In this document: piece by piece, positions 23,036-32,450 of the stretch | How positions within the stretch are numbered: position 1 is the stretch's first letter | How the letters are laid out: each line of letters starts with the position of its first letter | DNA from: Anabas testudineus | Lineage: Eukaryota; Chordata; Actinopteri; Anabantiformes; Anabantidae | DNA length: 64,000 nucleotides | Direction: 5' to 3' | Assembly: GCF_900324465.2 (NCBI RefSeq) | Contig: NW_022872813.1 | Coordinates: forward strand, 1-64,000 | The notes under the pieces: generated by a model | What the model was told of the DNA's origin: nothing | Databases searched by the model: none | Seen by the model: only the letters and a program-made list of their open reading frames with translations | Position numbers and translations under genes: made by a program

Positions 23036-24696
23036 TTACTGCACAGGACGGATCTTCATAATGATGCTCTTCAGGGAGTAGTCAAAACCCTTCCACTGGT
23101 ACCAAGAGACTCCAACAGCATACAGAGTACCATCAGCCCCCCAGCGATAAACCCCGTTGGGGTTTGTACTGTTACAGGCGTTGTACCAGAACGCCCCCAG
23201 GTGTAATCTGGCACAGTTTCTGGAATCAAGGTCTTGGTCTTTGTCAAAGGTAGAGAACTTCTGTCCATTGTGATAAGTCAGGGCATCTCCTACAGAAACA
23301 CAAATGTTTAATCACAACATTAATGATACTACTACAACTTTACTACAAGTAGAACTACTGGCTACTTTACAAACACTCCATAGTTTCCATTAACCGTTGA
23401 AACAGAAATTTTCTCTGAACATGAGGGCGCGTTCAACACTGGGTTTGAATCAAAGCTGTTTATTCTATTTCTGTAGGTAGGTTGTTGTGTGTGTAGAGTA
23501 ACAACAGACAGAATATGTTCTTTTCCTACAGCCAGGACGTAAACGTCTGCTGATAACTCACCTGCTCCTCCATCAGTGAATCCAGACACATTCAGTTTGT
23601 ATCCATCACACTCTCCACTAATGGAGAACGAGGAGTAACGAGCAAACGCTTTTTTCCCATCAAAGTCCTGCATGTCGACCAGCAGCTCGGACTTTCTCTG
23701 GTTTGTCAGGTAGTAGATGTTGTCCAGACCTGGACACACACAAATTTAAGACTTGATCCTGTCCATCAACAAGTGAACAGGACATGCTGCTGTATTTGTA
23801 CTTTCTACACAGTGAATTTCATGTAGTAACAAGTCAGTCTGGTTTCAGGTCTCACCGAGCCAGTACTCTCCAGCAGGGTCGCCGAACCCAAACTTGTAGT
23901 AATCCCAGGGTCTGTAGAAGTTCACTGTACCGTCCATCCTCCTCTGGAACACCTGGGGACAGGTTGTTGTTTCCAGACAACAAGATGATGATTTATTGTG
24001 ACAGTCAAACAGGAAGTGTTCTTACTGACGTTCAGTTCAAATACTCACCGTCCATCCTCCTCCTGATGAGTCCATGTCACAGTACACCTACACACACACA
24101 CACACACATTTATTATTTATGATCTAAAACCATATCCACTACTACAAACTACTTGTTAGTGTGATTCTGTCAGAATCCGTCCTCGTGGTCTCATCTTTAC
24201 ACCGTCTTCTTCTTCTAGACATTAACCTGTCTCCCAGACAGGACGGAGCTTACCTGGACAGCTGACCTTTCTCCAAGAGGATAGATGGTGTACACTCCAC
24301 TGTATGATCTGTTGTCTCGTCGATGGATGTCGCTGCAGTCCACTGGTCTGTAGAGCTCTGAGCAGCTGGTCAACAGTAGAGCCAGCAGGAGGAAAAGGGC
24401 TGGTACTGTCTGGAACAGAGGAAGTTTGAACTGATCTCATGGTGCACAGCATGACTGGCACCAGGACATCACACCAGACCAAGTATGATAGCTCATCAAA
24501 ATCACCAAATGGACCAGACCTTTACAGAGCTACGTCCGGCCCTGCAACCTTCCAAGGAAAACCCATCTACAATCTACTTCTGTTTATTAATGGTGTAAAT
24601 GAAGAGTACGTGTCGATGGGGGAATAACTTGACAGAGACACAACTGTTGTCCTCTGCAGAAAGCATCTTTACACTTCACGTCAAACTCACCTTCAT
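23036..24696 (-). CDS. MFAP4-like fibrinogen-domain protein, type ii (copy A)
   Basis: Six coding exons on the minus strand: 24696-24691 (ATGAAG), 24409-24254, 24087-24049, 23952-23856, 23729-23562 and 23289-23036. All junctions are GT-AG and phases agree, predicting 239 residues. The N-terminus [18 protein letters not shown] is a signal peptide, so the protein should be secreted. Residues 22-54 hold VDCSDI and GVYTIYP; the fibrinogen C-terminal domain follows ([37 protein letters not shown], then [14 protein letters not shown], which matches the calcium site of the family, and [17 protein letters not shown]). It ends [10 protein letters not shown]. Length is close to vertebrate MFAP4, an extracellular lectin-like protein of elastic fibres; in fish the family is expanded and linked to immune cells. 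A possible upstream exon at 25078-25361 is listed separately. Confidence 0.88.
24090..24108. repeat. (CA)n microsatellite in intron 2
   Basis: Short CA run just before the exon-3 acceptor of the type-ii gene. It is also present at 41856 (copy B) and 52460 (gene F), and is much longer in copy D at 62029-62077. Confidence 0.8.
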
Positions 24697-25361
24697 TGTC
24701 ACACGATCAAACTGCTGATGTAGATCAATCCGAACACTGTGAAGAAAAGTAATATCAGTAAATACACAGGAAACAAAAGATTCTATGAACACAGTTGATA
24801 TTTGGTGTCCAGACTCTGCTCTTGTCTTGTCTCCATTCATTAACCTGTAAGACTGGACAGTGACAGAACACAAATCCTGACAATAGCTATTTTCTGGACT
24901 CTGGCTGTTGTAAAGTGTTAACCTTTTACTTTGGGGCTCAGGCAGTTTGAATTTCAAAATATCCATTTGGAGTCACAGCAAATACTTTTACTAGTTTGAT
25001 GTAAGAGTAAGTAAACGTCAGGTGAAGTCATTGAGCTTTGTCTTATTAAAGTTACTACTACAGTGGAGCAGACCTACCTGGTTATTGTACTGACCACTTG
25101 TCCTCTGCACTTTCTGACTGTCTCGTCCACGTCCACCTGCTGCTGCTGCACCTGAGCTTCTGACAACTTAACTTTGTTGTTGGTTGGTATTAACATCATC
25201 AGTTCACTTCCTGCATTGGCTGGTGTCTCTGAAAACAATGGGTTTTCTTGTAGTTCCTCTCTGTGGTGGATGTTAAACTTCCACCAATGGAACAAAAAGT
25301 ATTTAGTCACAGTGAACAATGAAAACCAAGAATAAAGCAAATGTTTGATATACTGAGTCAC
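24691..25361 (-). other. Possible upstream exon spliced in frame to type-ii gene (copy A)
   Basis: On the minus strand an open frame from ATG at 25361 runs to a donor at 25077 (ACCAG before GTAGGT). The next exon starts at 24736 after TTCTTCACAG and runs through ATGAAG to 24691. Splicing keeps the frame across both joints, adding about 108 residues before the signal peptide. The added part has a hydrophobic stretch near its start (LLYSWFSLFTVTKYFLF) and a Gln/Val-rich stretch with regular hydrophobic spacing (KLSEAQVQQQQVDVDETVRK) that could form a coiled coil. It may equally be an untranslated exon that happens to be open. The same layout is present in copies B and D. Confidence 0.45.
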
Positions 25362-25799
25362 AATTATAACTTAATCTTGTTATCTGGTCACTTTTTCTTG
25401 AATTAGAACTTTTACCCTTTTATCTTTGTGTCAGTCTCACACCTGATTTGTCACAGTTTGTCCAAACTACCCATGGTTTCTGTTTTTTTGCAATAATACA
25501 GTAAGTGAAGGTTTTTCAGGAGCAGAAAGAAACTTCAAGTGAAGTCAGGAACACCTCCTTCCCAAATACCTGGAAGATCGTATTACTACTTCAGCAGGCA
25601 GAAAGGAACAACAGGACAAGCACCAAACTGGGACAGTAGATCTAGTGAATAAGTAAAGCTTGTTTGAAATTTGTTTGTGTGAGTCTGCTGATTTAGCCTC
25701 TTTATCAGTCTGTTTAATGACTTAATGTAATAAGTGTTAAGAACCGTAGGTAGAGAGTTTCGGTCTGTTGTTGGTGGTAGTTTCAGCTTAGTAATCACA
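25362..25799. other. 5' flank of type-ii gene
   Basis: AT-rich non-coding DNA containing a stretch (about 25500-25620) repeated at 22350-22480 in the type-iii remnant. No TATA box is obvious. The L2 fragment begins at about 25800. Confidence 0.5.
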
Positions 25800-26952
25800 G
25801 AGCATACCAGCCATTACACAGATCATCAACACCTCCCTCACAACAGGCACCTTTCCCACCTCGTTCAAGCAGGCCCAGATTACTCCACTGTTGAAGAAGC
25901 CTTCTCTGGATCCCTCCCTTGTGAAAAACTACAGGCCAGTCTCTCTTCTACCATTTCTGGCCAAGACCCTGGAACGTGCAGCCTTCAACCAACTCTCTGA
26001 CTTTCTTTCCCGGAAAAATCTGGCTTCAAGAGTGGTCACTCCACAGAAACAGCACTTCTGACTGTTCTGGAATACCTATGGGTGGCTAAAGCTGCAAGTA
26101 ACCCCTCTTCTGTCCTTTGACACTGTGAACCATCAGATTCTCATGACTGCACTCTCAGACTTGGGCATCTCTAGATCAGCTCTAGCCTGGCTTCGTTCAT
26201 ACTTGTCTGGACGAACCTTGAACGTATCCTGGCAGGGGCGTGATTCTGAATCTCATAACCTCTCCACCGGTGTACCGCAGGGCTCAGTCCTCGGTCCTCT
26301 TCTCTTTTCTATCTATACTTCGCCTTTAGGCTCTATCATGAGAAAAAGACACCTTCAACTTAACATTCCCAAAACTGAATTTCTAGTCTTCCCTGCCAGA
26401 CCTTTGACACAACACAACATCATCATTAACATTGCATCTGCGGTGATTGTCCCTACTAAGTCAGCCAGAAACCTGGGGGTCATCATTGATGATCAGCTGA
26501 CCTTCACAGAACACATCGCCACAGTCTCTAGGTCATGTAGATATGCCCCCCACAACATCAGAAAGATCAGACCCTACTTTATGGAGTGCACGACCCAACT
26601 CATACAGGTGTTGATCATATCTCGTCTTGACTACTACAATGCACTGCTGATGGAGTTACCGGCATCCACGACCAAACCCCCCCAGATGATCCAAAATGCA
26701 GCAGCACGTCTCATTTTTAATCAACTAAAATAGGTCTCATGTCACACTGCTCTTCAGATCTTTGCATTGGCCTCCTGTGACTGTTCTGCATCTTCTTTTG
26801 CACTTAAAAACTGCTCTCCTGTACTTGCTTCTCATGAAACAGAGACAGTTCTTTAACAGCACTTTGCTTTGATGTTTTTCTCCTTGACTAAGATTTTTTG
26901 TGTTGTTCCTCACTTGTAAGTCGCTTTGGATAAAAGTGTCTGATAAAAGAAC
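25800..26952 (+). mobile_element. L2-type LINE, 5' truncated and internally deleted (copy A)
   Basis: The plus strand carries reverse-transcriptase segments in L2/CR1-clade order. Early blocks, in a broken frame, read ITQIINTSL, TGTFPTSFKQAQ and KNYRPVSLLPF; then DTVNHQILMTAL and GVPQGSVLGPLLFSIYT are open. The 3' end shows the clade's usual tail, TTGTAAGTCGCTTTGGATAA at 26916. Copy B carries the same fragment at 43388-44535, so the insertion predates the duplication. Confidence 0.85.
26125..26733 (+). pseudogene. L2 reverse-transcriptase remnant without YADD (copy A)
   Basis: A 202-codon frame holding the middle and end of an L2 reverse transcriptase. Residues 49-68 contain the conserved STGVPQGSVLGPLLFSIYTS block, but the next residues jump from LGSIMRK straight to RHLQLNIPKTEFLVFPA. 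In intact relatives about 40-50 residues with the catalytic YADD lie between these blocks, so the enzyme cannot work. The tail SARNLGVIIDDQLTFTEHI and LIISRLDYYNALL is typical of the clade. The open frame is a remnant, not a gene. Confidence 0.85.
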
Positions 26953-26993
26953 GTCAGAAGACGCACAGGAAAGTGTTTGTAATGGAATGTATG

Positions 26994-27647
26994 TGTTACA
27001 GTTCCTCCCTCTGCCCCTGTCTGCAGCTTTGGTTTTGTTTTGTTCTGGTCTCACCCTCCTGTCTCACACCATATATGGACTTCCTCCACTTTCCACCCTC
27101 CACTCCACACACCGGACTAATTACAGACTCAAGTCACCTGTGCATCACTCTGTTTTAAAAGCACCCCTCAGTCCTCAGTTCGGTGCTGGTTTGTCACCCT
27201 AATTTCATTCATGCAGCACACTACTCCTCCACAATCTGGTCAGTCAGTTAGTCTGTTTGTTTGTTGGTTTGTCTGTGAGGCACTGTTCTGTTTTTGGTTT
27301 GTCGGTTTGAGTTGTTTGGTCTGCGCTCATGCAGTGTTTTTCATTTGATACTTTGTCCTGTTAGTTTTGTATGTTTTGTTCTCGTTTTCCTGCCCTCTGC
27401 AGTGATTTTGGTTTGTTACTTTGTACATCTGCTTTGTCTGTTGGTTTGGTCCACATTAGTGTGTAGTTTCAGTTGTTACTTTGTATGTTGGGTTATGGTT
27501 TTGTTTGTATGTTGTTACAGCGTTTTTGGGTCTCTTTAATTTGGTACTTTGTTCGTGTTTGTTAGTTCCCTGTGTCCCCTGCCCTTTTTGTCAATAAATA
27601 TATACTTTTTGCTGTTACTCGTTCGTCCCGTTAGTCTGTTCGTAACA
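26994..27647 (+). repeat. 5' long terminal repeat
   Basis: TG...CA repeat of 654 bp, pyrimidine- and T-rich, with AATAAATATA near 27594 as a likely polyadenylation signal and a TATATGG box near 27071. A related but diverged LTR stands alone at 62770-63509. Confidence 0.9.
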
Positions 27648-27672
27648 GAACAAACCAGCCATTATTGCAACC

Positions 27673-30477
27673 ATGGAACCACCACGTTCCACCACTGGTT
27701 GCTTCTCCCTTCCGTCTTGCCCCAGTTTTGTGCGCTATGGGGGCCTGGCGGATATTCTGGAGGAGGAGTATTTGGACCTGTATTGCAGTGCAGAGCATGT
27801 GGTCGGTTGGCTACACTCGGGTGTGGACCCCGAGTGTTTCGAGGCGCTGTACAGGGCAGCAATCGGAACCTTTGTGAAGAAGGGATACATGATGACGTAT
27901 CCAGAGTTCCAGTGTCTTAAAGACACTGTGATGTCTGCTCTGAATTCCTTCAAGCAGGGGTTTCGTTTGACTGCCCTGCCTAGCCAGCACTGTTTGCTCT
28001 CCTCCTCCTCCAGTACTCCCCGGTCCCCAGCGCTTGTTTGTCCGGCAGCTAATGCTGCTTTTGTTAGTTCTGCAGCCGAAGCTGCTTTTGTTAGGTCTGC
28101 AGCCGAAGCTGCTTTTGTTGGTTCTGCAGCTGAAGCTGCTTTTGTTGGTTCTGCAGCTGAAGCTGCTTTTGTTGGTTCTGCAGCTGAAGCTGCTTTTGTT
28201 GGTTCTGCAGCTGAAGCTGCTTTTGTTGGTTCTGCAGCCGAAGCTGCTTTTGTTAGTCCCGCAGCCACTGCTGCTTTTGTTAGTCCCGCAGCCCCTGCTG
28301 CTTTTGTTAGTCCCGCAGCCCCTGCTGCTTTTGTTAGTCCCGCAGCCCCTGCTGCTTTTGTTAGTCCCGCAGCCCCTGCTGCTTTTGTTAGTCCCGCAGC
28401 CCCTGCTGCTTTTGTTAGTCCCGCAGCCCCTGCTGCTTTTGTTAGTCCCGCAGCCCCTGCTGCTTTTGTTAGTCCCGCAGCCCCTGCTGCTTTTGTTAGT
28501 CCCGCAGCCCCTGCTGCTTTTGTTGGTCCCGCAGCCCATGCTGCTTTAGTTGGTTCTGCAGCTACTGCTGCTCTTGTTGGTCCCGCAGCCCCCGATGCTG
28601 CTTTAGTTGATTCTGCAGCTACTGCTGCTCTTGTTGGTCCCGCAGCCCCCGATGCTGCTTTAGTTGATTCTGCAGCTACTGCTGCTCTTGTTAGTCCCGC
28701 AGCTCCCGCTGCTCTTGTTAGTCCAGCAGCCGGTGCCGTTTTTGTTAGTCCAGCAGCCGATGCCGCTTTTGTTGGTCCTGCAGCCCAGGCTGCTTTGGTC
28801 TCGGCTCCTGTTCCTGTCACGGATCCGGCTCCTGTTGCTGTCACGGATCCGGCTCCTGTTGCTGTCACGGATCCGGCTCCTGTTCCTGTCACGGATCCGG
28901 CTCCTGTTCCTGTCACGGATCCGGCTCCTGTTCCTGTCACGGATCCGGCTCCTGTTCCTGTCACGGATCCGGCTCCTGTTCCTGTCACGGATCCGGCTCC
29001 TGTTCCTGTCACGGATCTGGCTTCTGTTCCTGGTCCTTCAGCTGTCGCCGCAGTTGCAGCCACCTTGATTGCTGCAGTCACTGCTGCTCTGGTGTCAGCT
29101 GCTGCTCCGGTCCCTGCAGCCGCCAGGTTCCCAGGCGGGTCGACGCAGAGGTCGCCGTCGTCGCCGTCTCTTCAGTCTTCGGACGGGTCGACGCAGAGGC
29201 CGTCGCCGCCGTTTCTTCAGTCTTCGGACGGGTCGACGCAGAGGCCGTCGCCGCCGTCTCTTAACTTTGAACTTTGTTTGTCACCCCAGGAGATGTGGTG
29301 GGATGACAATGAGGACACCACCACCCTGCTCCTGTCTCCTTGGGGGGCCCCTGAGAACTGTGCTCCTGTCCTGGCCCCTCAGCTCCAGCTGGCTCAAAGT
29401 TCGTCGCCGCCGGGCAGTCCGCCCGGGGCTCTCCAGCCTTGTTCGTCGCCGCCGGGCAGTCCGCCCGGGGCTCTCCAGCCTTGTTCGTCGCCGCCGGGCA
29501 GTCCGCCCGGGGCTCTCCAGCCTTGTTCGTCGCCGCCGGGCAGTCCGCCCGGGGCTCTCCAGCCTTGTTCGTCGCCGCCGGGCAGTCCGCCTGGGAGTCC
29601 TCAGCCGTCTTGCTGTTCCCCGGCTCACTGCTCGCCATCCGGCAGTCCGCCTGCGGGATTCCTGCCCCGTGGGTCGTATCCTGGCCCCCGGCCTGGGGGT
29701 CCTCGGCCTACTCTCCGGCTGGCTTTCCGGTCCCCGGTTCTCCAGCCGGCTCAAGGGTCTCGGGCTCTGTCTTCTGGTTCGCCGCCTCCCGGCCGTCCGC
29801 CCGAGGCTCTGTCTTCTGGTTCGTCGCCTCCCGGCCGTCCGCCCGAGGCTCTGTCTTCTGGTTCGTCGCCTCCCGGCCGTCCGCCCGAAGCTCTGTCTTC
29901 TGGTTCGTCGCCTCCCGGCCGTCCGCCCGAGGCTCTGTCTTCTGGTTCGTCGCCTCCCGGCCGTCCGCCCGAGGCTCTGTCTTCTGGTTCGTCGTCTCTC
30001 CGGTCCTGTTTGCCGCCTCCTGGCCGTCCGCCGGAGGCACTCCTGGTCCGTTTGCCGCCTCCTGGCCGTCCGCCGGAGGCACTCCTGGTCCGTTTGCCAC
30101 CTCCTGGCCGTCCGCCGGAGGCACTCCTGGTCCGTTTGCCGCCTCCTGGCCGTCCGCCGGAGGCACTCCTGGTCTGCTGCGCCCGGTCCCTCCTCTGGGC
30201 CTCCCTCCGCCCGCCCGGTCTGGTGTTTCGGGCCCTCCTCCGGGCCTCCCTCCCCCCGCCCGTCCTGGTTTGCTTGGGGCCGTCTGGGATTCGCCCCTTG
30301 CCGGGGGGGTTCTGTTACAGTTCCTCCCTCTGCCCCTGTCTGCAGCTTTGGTTTTGTTTTGTTCTGGTCTCACCCTCCTGTCTCACACCATATATGGACT
30401 TCCTCCACTTTCCACCCTCCACTCCACACACCGGACTAATTACAGACTCAAGTCACCTGTGCATCACTCTGTTTTAA
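27673..30477 (+). CDS. Repetitive Ala/Pro/Ser-rich frame of the LTR element
   Basis: A 934-codon frame begins 26 bp after the 5' repeat and runs into the 3' repeat. About the first 100 residues are ordinary in composition (LADILEEEYLDLYCSAEHVVGW, cut here at YC for quoting, is an example of the region) and might be structural. After that come arrays: AAFVSPAAP-type 9-10 residue repeats (about residues 115-375), DPAPVPVT repeats (about 380-455), SSPPGSPPGALQPC repeats (about 575-650) and SGSSPPGRPPEAL repeats (about 695-835). No enzyme motif is seen. It is treated as part of a fossil element; whether it is translated is unknown. Confidence 0.55.
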   Translation: MEPPRSTTGCFSLPSCPSFVRYGGLADILEEEYLDLYCSAEHVVGWLHSGVDPECFEALYRAAIGTFVKKGYMMTYPEFQCLKDTVMSALNSFKQGFRLTALPSQHCLLSSSSSTPRSPALVCPAANAAFVSSAAEAAFVRSAAEAAFVGSAAEAAFVGSAAEAAFVGSAAEAAFVGSAAEAAFVGSAAEAAFVSPAATAAFVSPAAPAAFVSPAAPAAFVSPAAPAAFVSPAAPAAFVSPAAPAAFVSPAAPAAFVSPAAPAAFVSPAAPAAFVSPAAPAAFVGPAAHAALVGSAATAALVGPAAPDAALVDSAATAALVGPAAPDAALVDSAATAALVSPAAPAALVSPAAGAVFVSPAADAAFVGPAAQAALVSAPVPVTDPAPVAVTDPAPVAVTDPAPVPVTDPAPVPVTDPAPVPVTDPAPVPVTDPAPVPVTDPAPVPVTDLASVPGPSAVAAVAATLIAAVTAALVSAAAPVPAAARFPGGSTQRSPSSPSLQSSDGSTQRPSPPFLQSSDGSTQRPSPPSLNFELCLSPQEMWWDDNEDTTTLLLSPWGAPENCAPVLAPQLQLAQSSSPPGSPPGALQPCSSPPGSPPGALQPCSSPPGSPPGALQPCSSPPGSPPGALQPCSSPPGSPPGSPQPSCCSPAHCSPSGSPPAGFLPRGSYPGPRPGGPRPTLRLAFRSPVLQPAQGSRALSSGSPPPGRPPEALSSGSSPPGRPPEALSSGSSPPGRPPEALSSGSSPPGRPPEALSSGSSPPGRPPEALSSGSSSLRSCLPPPGRPPEALLVRLPPPGRPPEALLVRLPPPGRPPEALLVRLPPPGRPPEALLVCCARSLLWASLRPPGLVFRALLRASLPPPVLVCLGPSGIRPLPGGFCYSSSLCPCLQLWFCFVLVSPSCLTPYMDFLHFPPSTPHTGLITDSSHLCITLF

Positions 30478-30966
30478 AAGCACCCCTCAGTCCTCAGTTC
30501 GGTGCTGGTTTGTCACCCTAATTTCATTCATGCAGCACACTACTCCTCCACAATCTGGTCAGTCAGTTAGTCTGTTTGTTTGTTGGTTTGTCTGTGAGGC
30601 ACTGTTCTGTTTTTGGTTTGTCGGTTTGAGTTGTTTGGTCTGCGCTCATGCAGTGTTTTTCATTTGATACTTTGTCCTGTTAGTTTTGTATGTTTTGTTC
30701 TCGTTTTCCTGCCCTCTGCAGTGATTTTGGTTTGTTACTTTGTACATCTGCTTTGTCTGTTGGTTTGGTCCACATTAGTGTGTAGTTTCAGTTGTTACTT
30801 TGTATGTTGGGTTATGGTTTTGTTTGTATGTTGTTACAGCGTTTTTGGGTCTCTTTAATTTGGTACTTTGTTCGTGTTTGTTAGTTCCCTGTGTCCCCTG
30901 CCCTTTTTGTCAATAAATATATACTTTTTGCTGTTACTCGTTCGTCCCGTTAGTCTGTTCGTAACA
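30313..30966 (+). repeat. 3' long terminal repeat
   Basis: Second 654-bp repeat, the same as 26994-27647 as far as can be read. It is preceded by CCGGGGGGGTTC, a likely polypurine tract, and followed by the target duplication GTATG. Confidence 0.9.
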
Positions 30967-30971
30967 GTATG

Positions 30972-32353
30972 ACTCTCAGGTAGGTACCAGAATATTCTGG
31001 CGTTCTCAGAAATCACGCTTGCTTGCGGGAGATGGAATTATAGAATTTTAATTTGTAGGATTAATAATGGCTCACTCAACTGCAGCATTAGGACATTATA
31101 AGTATATTTATTTAAATGACTGAAGCCAGAACAGGAGCATAACATTAGCACCTATTGTAGATGGAAACACCTCCTCCTCCTCCTCCTCCTCCTCAGGGCT
31201 GATCAGTCTGGAAACATCTACCCAGTGACACACTCACATTACAATCAGACATGCTACACAAGAAGCAGGTAAACGATGGGACAGAGGTTCTGATTGCTTC
31301 ATTTCTAGGATTATACTGAAGCATTATAATGATTGCTTCATTTTGCACCTGAATTTCAAATAACAGGAATACCTGAACCGATTCATCTTCCACATTGGAC
31401 GCAGTAACTCTCAGCTTCTGGTATTAAACTTCTACCTTTAGCAAAACTAGAATGAAGTTGGACTTTTCTGTGGTTCTGCTTTATGTTAATAAAATGAAAG
31501 TTGGAACAGACTGAAGAAACACGTGTCTGTTCTGATGATGAAACTGAACTTTGAGAAATGTTTTTCCTCAGCTGTGGAACAGAACAGTGTTTGACAGAGG
31601 GGTGAACCTCTCCCCATCCCCATCTCTGAAACACTGTTTACATGAGTCACTGCCCTGACTTGTTGATTTAACTCATTAGGTGAGAGGAGTTGAGCGGCTG
31701 GTTAGTGTATAGTATTATTAATACAAGTCACTCGTCGTTTGGTGCTTCATCACTTCACTCATTCAATTGGATGTTTCTGATGGAAACTGCTCTGGATTTG
31801 TTCCTCTGGATCCTCCACTAAGTTCCCACCTGTCCACCAATCTCTGCACCAGCAGCTGCTCACATACAGTCAACACCTGACTTCAGCTCCGATGGAAAAG
31901 ATTCTGTCAACTACTGATTCATTTAGAAGATTATATTGAAGCAAATACAAGAATTATCATCTGATCAGACTGTTTCATTCTACAGATTCTCTGAGATTAT
32001 AGGATAGATGAGAGACTAATTCTAATTCTAAAATCCAGTCACAGACCCTCAGAGACTGTGGGTCTGTGATTCTTGTTCTCGTGCACCATCTCAAATTCAG
32101 ATATTCTGATGGAAAACAAGTGAAATACGTTGAATATGTTATTTTATTTTGATGATTTGTGACTTTATTAATTAACCTAAATATGCTTTGAAGAAAACAT
32201 ATTAACAATCACAAATGACTTGTGTCGTCTTTATACGACCACTGTTCCTGAAGTTTTTAACAACTGATTTACAGATTTGTTTTTCCGTGTGAATCAGGTA
32301 ACAAAACTGCACATTTTAAATATAAAGAAAATTACACATCTATTACACTGCAA
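30972..32353. other. Non-coding part of copy A right of the LTR element
   Basis: Collinear with 44588-46012 in copy B. It holds a CTC-repeat at about 31170 and otherwise only short open frames. Copy A lacks about 50 bp here that copy B keeps near 44680. Confidence 0.6.
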
Positions 32354-32450
32354 AAGGACGGATCTTCATGCTGATGCTCTTCAGGGAGTATTCAACACCC
32401 CTAAACTGTAACCAAGACAACAAGTACCATCAGCCCCCCAGCGATAACCC
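32354..32450 (-). pseudogene. Last-exon remnant of a type-F MFAP4-like gene
   Basis: The minus strand encodes the end of the fibrinogen domain (YSLKSISMKIRP at about 32390-32354 and YRWGADGT at about 32450-32425) and closely follows the pseudogene exon at 46012-46110. Homology stops at 32450 within the GCGATAACC word, so the rest of the gene was removed when the spacer to the right formed. Confidence 0.8.

Larger units (their letters stand above)
26994..30966 (+). mobile_element. Non-autonomous LTR retrotransposon, young
   Basis: Two 654-bp direct repeats (26994-27647 and 30313-30966) begin TGTTACAG and end CGTAACA. The 5-bp target duplication GTATG lies at 26989-26993 and 30967-30971, and copy B keeps the empty site with a single GTATG at 44583-44587. 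The repeats look identical by eye, which means a recent insertion, later than the A/B duplication. The inside holds one long repetitive frame and no reverse transcriptase, protease or integrase motif, so movement would depend on another element. A G-rich tract lies just before the 3' repeat. As a fossil it looks whole for a non-autonomous type. Confidence 0.9.
16592..32450 (+). repeat. Segmental duplication copy A
   Basis: This block is collinear with copy B (34937-46110) and, over its first part (to about 18710), with copy C (54171-56287), at very high identity by eye. It holds the orphan type-i exons, the decayed type-iii gene, the intact type-ii gene, an L2 fragment and the last exon of a lost type-F gene. 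It is longer than copy B chiefly because of the 3973-bp LTR element at 26994-30966 and about 660 bp (18200-18858) replaced by a SINE in copy B. Confidence 0.9.

Noticed and set aside
23071-23268. 65-codon frame ([13 protein letters not shown]...) on the minus strand
   Set aside because: It is a wrong-frame reading of exon 6 of the type-ii gene, whose correct frame continues the fibrinogen domain.
27735-29081. 448-codon antisense frame (Ala/Thr/Gly repeats)
   Set aside because: It is the mirror of the in-frame repeats of the LTR element on the plus strand.
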